A stretch of 64,000 nucleotides of DNA from positions 3,331,890 to 3,395,889 of the forward strand of contig NZ_AP019797.1 of NCBI RefSeq assembly GCF_009936275.1. Reading direction: 5' to 3'. Position 1 is the stretch's first letter. The number at the start of each line of letters is the position of its first letter. Source of the stretch: Rhodothermus marinus. GTDB taxonomy: Bacteria > Bacteroidota > Rhodothermia > Rhodothermales > Rhodothermaceae. The position numbers were made by a program, and so were the translations under genes. Of this stretch, positions 26,260 through 35,773 are shown in pieces. The notes beneath the pieces are model-generated. The model did not search any database and was not told where the DNA came from. It saw only the letters and a program-made list of their open reading frames with translations.

Positions 26260-27821
26260 ACGCCGACCGCCTCGATCGCTGGCTGTTCGATTCGTTCCGC
26301 CCGACGGCCCGCGGACTGGCCGCCTACCGGATCGCCTACGCGCTGTTCGTGCTGCTCCTGATCGATCCGGGCCACAGCCCGTACTTCAACTTCCACCCGC
26401 TCGCCGAACTGCCCGACAGCTTCTTCCTGCCGCTGCCCGGTCCAATGCAGCTTTTCTCGGGCTTCCCGCCGCGCTGGTTCTTCGCCGGACTGCACCTGCT
26501 GCTCGATCTGAGTCTGGTGGCGCTGCTTTTCGGCTACCGGACCCGGCTGGCCTCCTGGATGACCGGTCTGCTGTTTCTGATCGGCTTCGGGTTTCTGTTT
26601 TCGGCGGGTAAGATCAACCACGTGATCCTGTTCGTGCTGCTGCCCTGGGTGATGAGCTTCAGCAACTGGGGCGCCGCCTGGTCGCTGGACGCCCGCCTGG
26701 GTCGCGCCCGCCCCACCGTCGAGGGCTGGCCGCTGGCGCTGCTGGCCCTGCTGACCGGCTTTGCCATGTTCACGGCCGGCTTCACGAAGCTGCTGGGCGG
26801 CTGGCTCGATCCCGCCACACAGGCCACGCGCGGCCACTGGCTCAAGCAGTACTTCGTGGTCGGTCGCCAGGACCTGCTGGCCGATCTGGCCACCGCGCCG
26901 CTCCCTGCCGGCCTCTGGGAGCTGATGGACTGGGGCACCGTGCTGCTGGAGATCGGCTTCCTGCCGGCCGCCTTCGTGCCCGGTCTGTTTCGTGTGTTTC
27001 TGAGCCTGATGGTGCTGTTTCACCTGGGCACCGCCCTGTTTTTCAACATCACCTTCGTGCAGAACCTGATCGTTTATGCCGCTTTTCTGAACTGGGACCG
27101 TATCGCTGCCCGTGCCCCACGCCTTCGCCTGTCGCCTCGTCTGGCCCTGCTCCTGATTCCGCTGCTGGGCCTTGCCTTCTACCTCTTCGGCTCGCCGCTG
27201 CGTCGCCTCGACGTCCTTGTCACGTTTTCGTCCGACCTGTCGCTGACCGAGTTGCTGGCCAACATCGCGGCCGCGCTGGTCGTGCTCGGCCTCGCTCTTT
27301 CCCGCGCCCGAGACCTGCTCCGCCGTCCGCTTCCGCTGACGCCGGCGGCGGCCGGTGCCTACCGCCGGGCTCGCTGGACCCTGGCGATCGTACTCGTACT
27401 CTATGCCGCCCTGGTGGGCACGCACGCCGGCGAGTTCTGGCCGATGAGCGTGTTTCCCATGTTCTCGCGCGCTGGCCAGCCCTGGACGCGGGCCGTGGTG
27501 CGCGAGCTTGAAGCCACCGAGCCCGTACACTGGGACACGCTGCAGGCGCCGGCGTCCCTGCCTGGTCGGCCGTTTCCGCTGAACCAGACTGCACTGGATC
27601 CGGTCGACCTGATCAACTTCGTCACGCGCCCGGAGCCCTGGGACGCCCGAAGGCGCCAGACGCTGCAGCGGCTCTTCGGCCCGGAACTGGAAGGCCGCCG
27701 CCTGCTCGTGCTGCAGGTGCAAGGCATGCCGAGCGGCGAAGGGGTGCAGCTTCGCTACCTCCCGATCCTGGTACTGACCGCCGACACCGTTCAGGTTCAT
27801 CCTGCGCTGCAGCAGCCATGA
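26256..27821 (+). CDS. HTTM-domain (vitamin K carboxylase-related) membrane protein
   Basis: The product is 521 residues from the ATG at 26256, which overlaps the previous stop as ATGA; the long upstream extension of the frame is an artefact. It starts with the HTTM pattern DSFRPTARGLAAYRIAYALFVLLLI, followed by further helices with GYRTRLASWMTGLLFLIGF and INHVILFVLLPWVMSFS. It is the horizontally transferred transmembrane domain family, homologous to the membrane part of gamma-glutamyl carboxylase. The C-terminal ~130 residues are soluble (ELEATEPVHWDTLQAP). Catalytic function is unproven. Confidence 0.78.
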   Translation: MNADRLDRWLFDSFRPTARGLAAYRIAYALFVLLLIDPGHSPYFNFHPLAELPDSFFLPLPGPMQLFSGFPPRWFFAGLHLLLDLSLVALLFGYRTRLASWMTGLLFLIGFGFLFSAGKINHVILFVLLPWVMSFSNWGAAWSLDARLGRARPTVEGWPLALLALLTGFAMFTAGFTKLLGGWLDPATQATRGHWLKQYFVVGRQDLLADLATAPLPAGLWELMDWGTVLLEIGFLPAAFVPGLFRVFLSLMVLFHLGTALFFNITFVQNLIVYAAFLNWDRIAARAPRLRLSPRLALLLIPLLGLAFYLFGSPLRRLDVLVTFSSDLSLTELLANIAAALVVLGLALSRARDLLRRPLPLTPAAAGAYRRARWTLAIVLVLYAALVGTHAGEFWPMSVFPMFSRAGQPWTRAVVRELEATEPVHWDTLQAPASLPGRPFPLNQTALDPVDLINFVTRPEPWDARRRQTLQRLFGPELEGRRLLVLQVQGMPSGEGVQLRYLPILVLTADTVQVHPALQQP

Positions 27822-28723
27822 GATCTCCCCTGCGCGACCTGTTCGACTTCGAGCGCCCGGAAACGCTAGGCGAGCGGCTGTTTTTCTGGCTGTTCGAGCT
27901 GTTCGTGGTCCTCGCCCTGAGCGGACACGCCTGGAACTGGGCCGTTTATCTGGGTCGGCTGGAAGCGCCGCTGTACCCGACCGGGCTGGCGCGCTACCTG
28001 GACGTGTCGCTGCTCATGGCGCCCGGCGTTGCCCTCGCCGTGGCAGCCGTCGTCACGGTGCTGTTGCTGCTGGGCCTGACGCATCGCTGGCCGCTGGCCT
28101 ATCTACTGGCCCTGCTGGGCCTGCATCTGCTGTACGTGAGCCGGTTTTCGCTGGGCAAGACGCCTCACGGCGTTCATCTGCTGGGGCTGACACTATTGAG
28201 CCTGGCGCTGGGCTCATTGCTGTTTCGGACGCCGCTGCACCGCCGTCGCGCGGCTATGGGGTTTACGTTCTTCTTCGTGGGGCTGAGCTACACGCTCGCT
28301 GCCCTCAGCAAACTGGTGGCTACCGGTCCGGGCTGGGCCGACGGCATGCATCTGACGCTCTGGATTCTGGAAAAGGGCACCGACATGATGGCCCGAACAG
28401 GCGCCTGGACACCCAACCCGGTGCAGCAACTGCTTCTGGCGCATCCCGAGCTGAGCACGGTCCTGCTTGCCGGCGCACTCCTGCTGGAGCTGCTGGCCTT
28501 CACGGTCTGGTGGCGGCCGTTCCGCCTTCCGGTACTGCTGGCACTGGTGGGCATGCATGCCGGCATCTATGCCGCCATGCAGATCTCCTTCCACTTTGCC
28601 GCCATTGAATTGCTGCTTCTGGCACTTCCCTGGAGCAGATGGCTGGACCGCCTGCTTCAGGTGCAATGGGCCGCTCGGATCGGCCGGCCGCTCCTTCGGC
28701 TGGCTCAATGGTGCAACGCCTGA
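27818..28723 (+). CDS. Polytopic membrane protein of unknown function
   Basis: The protein has 301 residues with about seven hydrophobic helices (FFWLFELFVVLALSGHAW, VALAVAAVVTVLLLLGL, MGFTFFFVGLSYTLAALSKL, PVLLALVGMHAGIYAAMQI). The order and the 'F..G..Y..AALSKL' helix echo the HTTM family, so it may be a diverged relative of its neighbour. It overlaps the HTTM gene by 4 bp and its end overlaps the convergent GT2 gene by 19 bp. No catalytic motif is evident. Confidence 0.6.
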   Translation: MRSPLRDLFDFERPETLGERLFFWLFELFVVLALSGHAWNWAVYLGRLEAPLYPTGLARYLDVSLLMAPGVALAVAAVVTVLLLLGLTHRWPLAYLLALLGLHLLYVSRFSLGKTPHGVHLLGLTLLSLALGSLLFRTPLHRRRAAMGFTFFFVGLSYTLAALSKLVATGPGWADGMHLTLWILEKGTDMMARTGAWTPNPVQQLLLAHPELSTVLLAGALLLELLAFTVWWRPFRLPVLLALVGMHAGIYAAMQISFHFAAIELLLLALPWSRWLDRLLQVQWAARIGRPLLRLAQWCNA

Positions 28724-29538
28724 AGTCGCTCCAGATCGAAGACCCCGGTCTCGATCGAATCCTGCAGATAGCGCTCGAAGGCTGCCTGCATAGCCGGTGT
28801 CAGCCGGAATCGCGGATGATCAAACTCGTTTCCGCGAACGTACCGGTACCAGAGATAGGCCAGAAAATCCCGGGGCGTGTTGCGCATGCGGCGCAGAAAG
28901 TGTTCCTGCTCCCACAGGTTGCCGCCGTGGAAATAACGCAGATACAGGTAGGATTCGGACGGCGGCAAAATCACGTAGCGGCCGGTGCGACGCCAGGCCT
29001 CGACGTAGTGCGTGTCGCTGGTGCGCCGCAGGTCGGGGTAGCGAATCGTCGCGTTGCGCCGGTGCACGATGGTGGGTGGCACGCCATGGCGGAGCAGCCC
29101 GATGAAGGGATGGAAAAAGTAGGCCGGGTGGTTGACGTGCATGAGCGTACCGGCCAGCGTGCAGGCGTCGTAGTCGCCGGAGAGCAGCACCTGCATCTGG
29201 CGCATCAGCCGCTCGGGATGCGACCAGTCGTCGTCGTCCCACTGAGGCGCAACGTAGTCGCCCCGTGCCAGCTCCAGCGCCTGATTGCGGAGCGTACCGA
29301 TCACCAGATCGGGCCGGGGTTCGACGCGCGCATAGACCAACTCGTCGGCAGGGACTTCGGCGAGCAGCGCCTCGTCGAGCGGCTGCCGTCCGTTGTCGAG
29401 CACCACCAGCTCGCGGTTGGGATAGGTCTGCTGCAGATAGGACCGGATGGCCCGCCGCACCAGATGCGGCCGATCGGCCGTCACCATCAGGCAACTGACC
29501 TTCGGCCAGCGCTGCTTTTCCTGAAGCTCCTGCGCCAT
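28705..29538 (-). CDS. Glycosyltransferase family 2
   Basis: The protein has 277 residues. GT-A fold signatures are visible: VSCLMVTADRPHLVRRAIRS at the N-terminus, then QTYPNRELVVLDNG, and the metal-binding DxD region in APQWDDDDWSHPERL. It would be an inverting glycosyltransferase acting on a nucleotide sugar. It is convergent with the HTTM-neighbour gene and is the last member of this envelope cluster. Confidence 0.85.
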   Translation of the reverse strand: MAQELQEKQRWPKVSCLMVTADRPHLVRRAIRSYLQQTYPNRELVVLDNGRQPLDEALLAEVPADELVYARVEPRPDLVIGTLRNQALELARGDYVAPQWDDDDWSHPERLMRQMQVLLSGDYDACTLAGTLMHVNHPAYFFHPFIGLLRHGVPPTIVHRRNATIRYPDLRRTSDTHYVEAWRRTGRYVILPPSESYLYLRYFHGGNLWEQEHFLRRMRNTPRDFLAYLWYRYVRGNEFDHPRFRLTPAMQAAFERYLQDSIETGVFDLERLQALHH

Positions 29539-29686
29539 CGCATTTTCCGTTTACACAACCTCTCCCACGCTGCCCCCCATGTTCACGTTCCTTGTGAAAC
29601 GCATGAAGCAGCCTTCAGGCATTTCGTTTTTGGCCGCCGCTTCGTTTATTCAGAGTCTCTTCCCGCCAAAAAGCCCAAAACGCACC

Positions 29687-30109
29687 ATGTACACCTACGA
29701 GACGTTACAGGTAGGCGATCGCTTTACGGCCACACGCCGCATTACGGCCGAAGACGTGCGCAAGTTTGCCGAACTGACCGGCGACGACAACCCCATTCAT
29801 CTCGATCCGGAATACGCCAAACGTACCCGATTTGGCCGGCCCATCGTGCATGGCGTGCTGCTACTGGGCATTATCTCCAAGGTGCTGGGCCGCGACTTTC
29901 CCGGCCACGGAAGCATCGCCGTGGCGCTCTCGTGCCGTTTTCTGCGCCCGGTGCCCGTCGATTCGGAAATCACCGTCGAGGTCAAAATCGCCGAAAAAAT
30001 CGAAAAGCACCGGCACATCCGGGCGAAGGTGTACATCTACCTGGACGGTAAGATTGCCGTGGGCGGCGAGGCTACGCTGATCCCCCCCTCGCCCGAGACG
30101 GCTCCGTAA
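29687..30109 (+). CDS. MaoC-like (R)-specific enoyl-CoA hydratase
   Basis: The product is 140 residues from the ATG at 29687 (the frame also opens earlier). The hot-dog fold hydratase motif is clear: FAELTGDDNPIHLDPEYAKR contains the catalytic Asp and His, followed by FGRPIVHGVLLLG. The length fits PhaJ-type single-domain hydratases, which hydrate enoyl-CoA to the (R)-3-hydroxyacyl form. No fatty-acid genes are adjacent. It stands alone and converges on the M48 gene 7 bp away. Confidence 0.88.
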   Translation: MYTYETLQVGDRFTATRRITAEDVRKFAELTGDDNPIHLDPEYAKRTRFGRPIVHGVLLLGIISKVLGRDFPGHGSIAVALSCRFLRPVPVDSEITVEVKIAEKIEKHRHIRAKVYIYLDGKIAVGGEATLIPPSPETAP

Positions 30110-30116
30110 GCCGGTT

Positions 30117-31598
30117 TTACCGCTGCGGGAGCTTCAACGGCGTGCCGGCCTGCACGACGGCGTCCAGCTCCACCTGATTCATGATCGCGACCGCCTCCGG
30201 CGTGAACGCTTCGGGCAAGGCGGGTAGCAGCGCGCGGAACGGGGCCGTGCGTTCGGCCGGACGGATCGCCAGCACGACCGGCTGCACGTTCAACCGCGCC
30301 GGATCCCGAAGCGGCGCAAAGCCGCGCATCACCTGCAGAAACACGGGCCGGTAACGTGCATACTGCGCGGCCAATGTGTAGCCGGCCAGACTGTAGACCC
30401 GCCCTTCGTGCTCGATGAAATACCGGAGCACGCGCACGGTCTGTCCCTCGGACGTCTGCCCCTCGGCCACCACGTAGACGGCGGGCAGGCCGTTCACACG
30501 TTCGCTGCCCCGATCCAGCACGGTCAGCCCCTCCCGGGCTGCCCACGCCCGGGCAGCCTCCTCGGCCGACGACTCGGAAGCCAGCGTCAGCACCACCACG
30601 GCCTGCTGCTCCGCTTCGACCAGCAATACCTGACTCGGCTGGTTGATCACCTGGAAGGCGGCCGGTACGGGAAACCAGAACCGCAGCGTCGGATGATAGA
30701 AGGCACCATCGGCCACGTAGCCCTGCCGCGGATCCTCGCCCAGCACGATGCCCTCGATGCGGGCGTAGTAGGCGGCCTGATTCACCCGCGTAGCAGGGCC
30801 TACCTCCTGCGCCCAGCGGGCGGCCAGTTCGCGGATGGTCTGCTCACGCTCACCCGGGTCGGGATGCGTCGAGAGAAACGACGGCAGGCTGGCGCCGCTC
30901 TGCTCACTGAGCCGCTTCAGCGACCGGAAGAAGGCGGCGGCCTCGGCCGCGTCGTAACCGGCCCGGACGGCATATTCGACGCCCAGCCGGTCCGACTCGC
31001 GCTCGTCGTCCCGGCTGTATTTCAGGAACAGGAGCTGCGCGACGGCCCCGCCCAGTTGCAGCACATCGCCGCCGGGAAGTCCCAGCACCTCCTGCCCGAG
31101 TACGGCTCCGCCCAGCAGGGCCACCTGTCCGAGCTGTAGCTCGAAGGCCCGCTGCGAAGCGTGCCGGGCAGCCACGTGGCCGATCTCGTGGCCCAGCACG
31201 ACGGCCAGTTGTGCCTCATTGTTCAGGTGCGCCAGCAGCCCGCGCGTCACGTACACGTACCCGCCCGGCAACGCGAAGGCATTCACCACCGGACTGTCAA
31301 GCACCCGAAAAACGAAGGGCGTCTCCCGAAACTCTTTCGGCGTATTCGGGCGGCGCAGGTGGCTGTGGGCCAGGATGACCTGCCCCAGACTGTCCACGTA
31401 GGCGGCCAGTTCTGGATCGTCATAAAGGCCGTACTGTGCCACGATCTGGCGGTCGGCTTCCTGACCGATCCGGCGCTCTTCGGCCCAGGAGTAGCCGTAA
31501 AGCCGTCGGCGTCCGCTGACCGGGTTCGTCGAAACGGCACATCCTTCCACGAAGAAGATAAGAATCAAAAATACAAGAAGATAAGTCCTTACACGCAT
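30117..31598 (-). CDS. M48-family metalloprotease lipoprotein
   Basis: The product is 493 residues from the ATG at 31598 (MRVRTYLLVFLILIFFVEGC), whose Cys20 is a lipobox cysteine. The zinc site HEIGHVAARH is present, with the downstream Glu in RDDERESDRLGVEYAVRAGYD, as in BepA/LoiP-type M48 proteases. The C-terminal ~200 residues are a separate beta-rich region. It is likely periplasmic, lipid-anchored and active in envelope protein quality control. In the gap upstream, TATCTTTG (31643-31636, minus strand) matches the -7 consensus TAnnTTTG, but no -33 TTG is placed correctly. Confidence 0.88.
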   Translation of the reverse strand: MRVRTYLLVFLILIFFVEGCAVSTNPVSGRRRLYGYSWAEERRIGQEADRQIVAQYGLYDDPELAAYVDSLGQVILAHSHLRRPNTPKEFRETPFVFRVLDSPVVNAFALPGGYVYVTRGLLAHLNNEAQLAVVLGHEIGHVAARHASQRAFELQLGQVALLGGAVLGQEVLGLPGGDVLQLGGAVAQLLFLKYSRDDERESDRLGVEYAVRAGYDAAEAAAFFRSLKRLSEQSGASLPSFLSTHPDPGEREQTIRELAARWAQEVGPATRVNQAAYYARIEGIVLGEDPRQGYVADGAFYHPTLRFWFPVPAAFQVINQPSQVLLVEAEQQAVVVLTLASESSAEEAARAWAAREGLTVLDRGSERVNGLPAVYVVAEGQTSEGQTVRVLRYFIEHEGRVYSLAGYTLAAQYARYRPVFLQVMRGFAPLRDPARLNVQPVVLAIRPAERTAPFRALLPALPEAFTPEAVAIMNQVELDAVVQAGTPLKLPQR

Positions 31599-31629
31599 GG
31601 CACCTGCTCCAAGTATGGGTACCGTTTGA

Positions 31630-32793
31630 TTACGACAAAGATAGGGACGGGTCAGGCTCACGCACCCGACCGGCTTCTACCCAGAAGAGACGATTTTCCG
31701 GCGCGGCCAGCGTCTGCAGTTCCTGCAACAGATCCAGCCGGGCCGACGTAACGAAGCTCTGTTCGATCTGCTCGCCGTGCTGGAGCAGTTCCAGAATGCG
31801 TTGCGTGCGGTAGCGATCCAGCCCATCGAACACATCGTCGAGCAGTAGCAGCGGCGTCTCGTCACGGCGGGCCCGCAGGTAGAAAAACTTGGCCAGTTTG
31901 AGCGCCAGGCCCATGATGCGGTGCTGTCCCTGCGAGGCGTAGCGCCGCACTTCGAGGCCGTTCAGCCGCAGGATGAGTTCATCGCGGTGGGGTCCGGCGA
32001 GCGTGCGTCCCTGTTCGCGTTCGCGCGTGGCCAGCCGGTGCAGACGTGCCCGAAAGGCCGCCGCGATCGTCTCCGGATCGGCCTCCGGATCGAGCGGTGC
32101 CACCGTGACATATTCGATGCGCGGGACTTCGGCGGTCAGTCCCAGGCAGGCATGTGCTTCGGCCAGATAGGCGGCGAATTCCTGCACGAAGCGCAGCCGC
32201 CGGTGAATCAGACGACCGCCGAGCGTAACCAGCTCTTCCTGCCAGGACTCCAGCAGCGAGGGTTGCACGGAGGCCGGATGGCGGCGCCACCGGGCCAGGA
32301 GTTCATTGCGCTGACGCAGCGCCCGCCGGTATTGCAGCAGGTCCTGGAGGTAGGCCGGATAGGCCTGACTGAGCAGGTTGTCGAGAAAGCGCCGACGTTC
32401 TTCGGGCGGTCCGCCTGTCAGCGCCTGATCGGCCGGCGAGAGCACCACGACCGGAAGCTCGCCCACCAGGTCGGCCAGCCGTTCCAGCGGCGCCCCGTTG
32501 AAAAAGACCCGTTTGCCCTCGCCGGGCACATAGACGAGCCGCACCACCAGTTCCGGCCGATGCGTCCCGACAAAGACACCCTCCAGCTCAAAAAAAGGCG
32601 CCCCCTCCCGGAGCGCATAGGTATCCTGCGCCGCCAGAAAGCTTTTCGAGAGGCACAGGTAATGGATGGCCTCCAGCAGGTTTGTCTTTCCGGCGCCGTT
32701 GGGTCCCCCGATCAGGTTGATGCGCGGGGCAAACGCAACCCGCGTGTCTTCGTGCGCGCGGAAGTTGCGCACCCGAAGCGATCGCAACAGCAT
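31630..32793 (-). CDS. recF: DNA replication/repair protein RecF
   Basis: The product is 387 residues from the ATG at 32793 (MLLRSLRVRNFRAHEDTRVA). Walker A is GGPNGAGKTNLLEAIHYL. The RecF-specific segment LSPADQALTGGPPEERRRFL and the C-terminal signature/Walker B block ASQGQHRIMGLALKLAKF...PLLLLDDVFDGLD are present. RecF helps load RecA at gaps. It often sits next to dnaA/dnaN, but here its neighbours are the M48 protease gene and the TPR-CHAT gene. Confidence 0.95.
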   Translation of the reverse strand: MLLRSLRVRNFRAHEDTRVAFAPRINLIGGPNGAGKTNLLEAIHYLCLSKSFLAAQDTYALREGAPFFELEGVFVGTHRPELVVRLVYVPGEGKRVFFNGAPLERLADLVGELPVVVLSPADQALTGGPPEERRRFLDNLLSQAYPAYLQDLLQYRRALRQRNELLARWRRHPASVQPSLLESWQEELVTLGGRLIHRRLRFVQEFAAYLAEAHACLGLTAEVPRIEYVTVAPLDPEADPETIAAAFRARLHRLATREREQGRTLAGPHRDELILRLNGLEVRRYASQGQHRIMGLALKLAKFFYLRARRDETPLLLLDDVFDGLDRYRTQRILELLQHGEQIEQSFVTSARLDLLQELQTLAAPENRLFWVEAGRVREPDPSLSLS

Positions 32794-33076
32794 AGGCGCA
32801 CAGAACAACTCAACGTGTTGCCTGTACGCCTGCCCTGCCGTTTCGTTCTTTACTGCTGCTGTTGTTCTTCCCTTGATTCCGGATCGTCTGGATGCGTTGG
32901 ATTATCTCCCCCGTCTCCTCCTGGAGGATCCTTCTCTTGTTCCTGCATCCAACGACGTGCAGGGTTCCACACGCTCATCATGACCGAATGGACTGGTTTG
33001 AGAAATGTGTTGCTACCTAAAGTTACAAATTGCTCTTGCATCTTCCAAGAGAAGCGCTACATTTTTTCTCATCTGA

Positions 33077-35773
33077 ATGCCCCACACTGAGTCATCCATG
33101 TGGCTTTTAGTCCTGTGGCTGTACTTACAGCCCTTACTGTCTTCAGGGAATCCCTGTGATTCCCTGCGTCAGGTCGTGGCCCAGTTGCCACGTGACGCGC
33201 GGGAAGCCTCCGCCGAGCTCTATCCGCTGGCCGTGCAATCTCTGCGCCGATACCGCCAGTGTCCGGGGCTGACACGGCAGCAACTCATGCAGCTCTACCG
33301 CCGGGAAGCCAGTTACCTTCATGCGCTCCATCGCTACGCGGACGTGCTGGCACTGGTGGATACCTTCCTGACCCGCTTCGCCCGTCAGCCCGACTCTCTG
33401 ATGTTTTACCAGATGTACCGCTGGCGGGGCTACGAGTATTATCTGCTCGGCGACCTTCCGGCTGCCGTCGTAGCCTATAACCAGGCGCTTCGTTATCTGC
33501 CGGCCCGAGAAATCCGAGCGCGGGTCAGTCGGTTGAGCGATCTCGGGGCCATCTACTCTCGCATTCAGGATTATGAAACAGCCTATCAGTATTACCTGCA
33601 GGCCTACTACCTGTGGAACCAGATTCCTCCCGACGACTCATTGCGTCTCTGGGCGCGTCTGGACGTATTGCATGGTCTGGCCAGCTTACTGGTAGTCCAT
33701 CCAACGGCGGGGGGTCGCTCTCGGGAAGCAGGACTTGCAGAAGCCGGCCGGTTGCTTGTCGAAGCCAGACAGCTTCTTCCCCGCGCGAACATCGCCCGTC
33801 GTCTTCGCCTGCAAATGCAATTAGAACTGGGCCTTACAGAAGCCATGCAGCGCTACCTGTCCGGCCGTCCGGAGCAGGCACTCCAAGTCCTAGAAGAACT
33901 TCTTCAACGGGCCCGGCAACTTAACGAGCCGCACTGGCGCGTGGAGATTCTTTACCGGCAGGGGCTGGCCTTTTGGTATGCCGGACGCCTGCAGGAGGCC
34001 GAGCGGTCTTTCCTGGAGGCCCAGGCCCATGCCAATGAAGCGCTGAACGATGATACACGGCGTCTGATTCTGACCAGACTGGCTCAATTGTACGAGGAAC
34101 AAGGTCGGCCGGCCAAGGCCGAAAAGTTCTTTCGGCAAGCTATCCCCTACGTCGAGACCTATCTGATCCGCCTGCAGACCACGCAATGGGCGACCCTGCC
34201 GACCGCCAGCTGGTATGACCCCTACCGGGGACTGGTCCGCGTTCTTCTGCGTCAGCAGCACTACGCCGAAGCACTTCAGTGGCTGGAGCGCGGTCGGGCT
34301 CGCAATCTGCAGGCCTTCCGCCGCTACCACGCCTGGACCCGCCAGATGCCACTTGCGCAACAGCAGCGCCGAGACAGTCTGGTCCATGCGCTCAACCAGA
34401 TTCGTGCACGTCTGAGCAACCCAAACCTACCCGCCGACGAAGCCCTGAGGCTGAAAAGCCAGGAGGCAACGCTCGAACTTCAGTTGCGCAATCTGCTGGC
34501 GCTGCCTCCGGAGCAACCGGAAGCACCTCCTGCTACGCTGCAGCAACGTCTGGCTCGACTCGGGGCCGCTGCACTGGTATACTTCATTGACTCGGTAAGC
34601 GGCCTTTTTCTGCTGACGGCCGACACGCTGCGCTTTTTCCCGCTGACGCTCACGCCCGACAGCCTGGAGCAACTCTTGCGCCAGGTCAGTCCGGTTTTCG
34701 ACTCAGAAGGATCCGGCTCGGTACGTGGCGCCCGCCATTTCAACCTGCGCGCACTGCACCGGCTTTTTGAACTGCTTGTCGCTCCGGCGCTCCCGTTCCT
34801 GCCACCCGACAGCCCGCTTTTTATCGTCCCCGACGGGCCGCTCTTCCGACTGCCGTTCGCCGCACTGGTGCTCGACTTTCAGCGCCCTTACGCCTACGAT
34901 CACGCCACCTATCTGACCGAGCGCTACCCGATCAGCATCCTGCCCGCGCTGGGATTGCTGCTGGACAGCCTTCAGGCAACCGACGCCCTGCTGGACGTCA
35001 GTGGCCTGGGGCGCGCGCGCTTTGCCGACGACCCACGCCTGCGCGAGGTGCTGCCTGTGGTCTTTCGCCGGAACCCGCTGCCAGACCTGCCCGGCGTGCA
35101 CGAAGAGCTGGAGCGGATCACCCGACGCTTTGTCCGCGCGCAGCGCTGGGAGGACTACCGGGCCACCGAGCCGCGCTTTCGTCAGGCGGCCACCGAAAGC
35201 CGCGTGCTTCATCTGGCCTCGCACGTGCTGCTGCATCCGACCAGCTCGGCATTTCATGCCATCGTGCTCTCCCCGTCACCCGGCGACGATGGCGTGCTAT
35301 TCCTGCACGAGCTGCTTCGTAATCCGCTCTCGGCCGACCTGGTAGTGCTCAGCGGCTGCAACACGGCCGACGGCGCGGTGCTGCCCGGCGAGGGCCTCGA
35401 AGGGCTGCAGTACGCCATCTTGGCGGCCGGGGCCCGCGGCGTGGTCGCCACGCGCTGGCTGGTCGAAGACCGCTCGATGGCCGAATTGATGGACCGGTTT
35501 TACGGATACTTGGCGGCCGGGCTACCGCTGGATCGAGCGCTTCAGCAGGCACGACTGGACTTCCTGAAAAACGCTCCCCTCGAACTCCAGAGCCCCTTCT
35601 ACTGGGCGGCTCCCGCGTTCTTCGGCGCGCCTCGGGTGCTGCCGCTGACCCCGAAGTCCTACCCGCTACTTCCGTGGGGCTGGATCCTGCTGCTCCTGCT
35701 CGGGGTTGGCCTGGGCGTACTGCTTCGTTACCGCAAACACCGTCGTGCCCATGGAGCGTCCCTCGCTGTTTGA
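33077..35773 (+). CDS. Exported TPR-CHAT caspase-like protease
   Basis: The protein has 898 residues. The start has a hydrophobic leader (WLLVLWLYLQPLLSSG), so it is probably exported; the ATG at 33098 is an equally good start. About eight TPR-type helical repeats cover residues ~60-400 (for example YYLLGDLPAAVVAYNQALRY). A linker follows, then a CHAT domain (~550-850) with the caspase-type dyad intact: His716 in LHLASHVLLH and Cys761 in VVLSGCNTADG. A final TM helix (WGWILLLLLGVGLGVLLRY) and a basic tail anchor it. TPR-CHAT proteins act as proteases or scaffolds, some in stress or immune pathways. No partner gene is seen. Its end overlaps murQ by 23 bp. Confidence 0.85.
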   Translation: MPHTESSMWLLVLWLYLQPLLSSGNPCDSLRQVVAQLPRDAREASAELYPLAVQSLRRYRQCPGLTRQQLMQLYRREASYLHALHRYADVLALVDTFLTRFARQPDSLMFYQMYRWRGYEYYLLGDLPAAVVAYNQALRYLPAREIRARVSRLSDLGAIYSRIQDYETAYQYYLQAYYLWNQIPPDDSLRLWARLDVLHGLASLLVVHPTAGGRSREAGLAEAGRLLVEARQLLPRANIARRLRLQMQLELGLTEAMQRYLSGRPEQALQVLEELLQRARQLNEPHWRVEILYRQGLAFWYAGRLQEAERSFLEAQAHANEALNDDTRRLILTRLAQLYEEQGRPAKAEKFFRQAIPYVETYLIRLQTTQWATLPTASWYDPYRGLVRVLLRQQHYAEALQWLERGRARNLQAFRRYHAWTRQMPLAQQQRRDSLVHALNQIRARLSNPNLPADEALRLKSQEATLELQLRNLLALPPEQPEAPPATLQQRLARLGAAALVYFIDSVSGLFLLTADTLRFFPLTLTPDSLEQLLRQVSPVFDSEGSGSVRGARHFNLRALHRLFELLVAPALPFLPPDSPLFIVPDGPLFRLPFAALVLDFQRPYAYDHATYLTERYPISILPALGLLLDSLQATDALLDVSGLGRARFADDPRLREVLPVVFRRNPLPDLPGVHEELERITRRFVRAQRWEDYRATEPRFRQAATESRVLHLASHVLLHPTSSAFHAIVLSPSPGDDGVLFLHELLRNPLSADLVVLSGCNTADGAVLPGEGLEGLQYAILAAGARGVVATRWLVEDRSMAELMDRFYGYLAAGLPLDRALQQARLDFLKNAPLELQSPFYWAAPAFFGAPRVLPLTPKSYPLLPWGWILLLLLGVGLGVLLRYRKHRRAHGASLAV

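Noticed and set aside
32850-33041. 63-residue minus-strand ORF between recF and the TPR-CHAT gene
   Set aside because: No convincing ribosome-binding site, and the composition is low-complexity (Gln/Pro/Asp-rich tail). A small real gene is not excluded; the 283-bp gap otherwise shows nothing.
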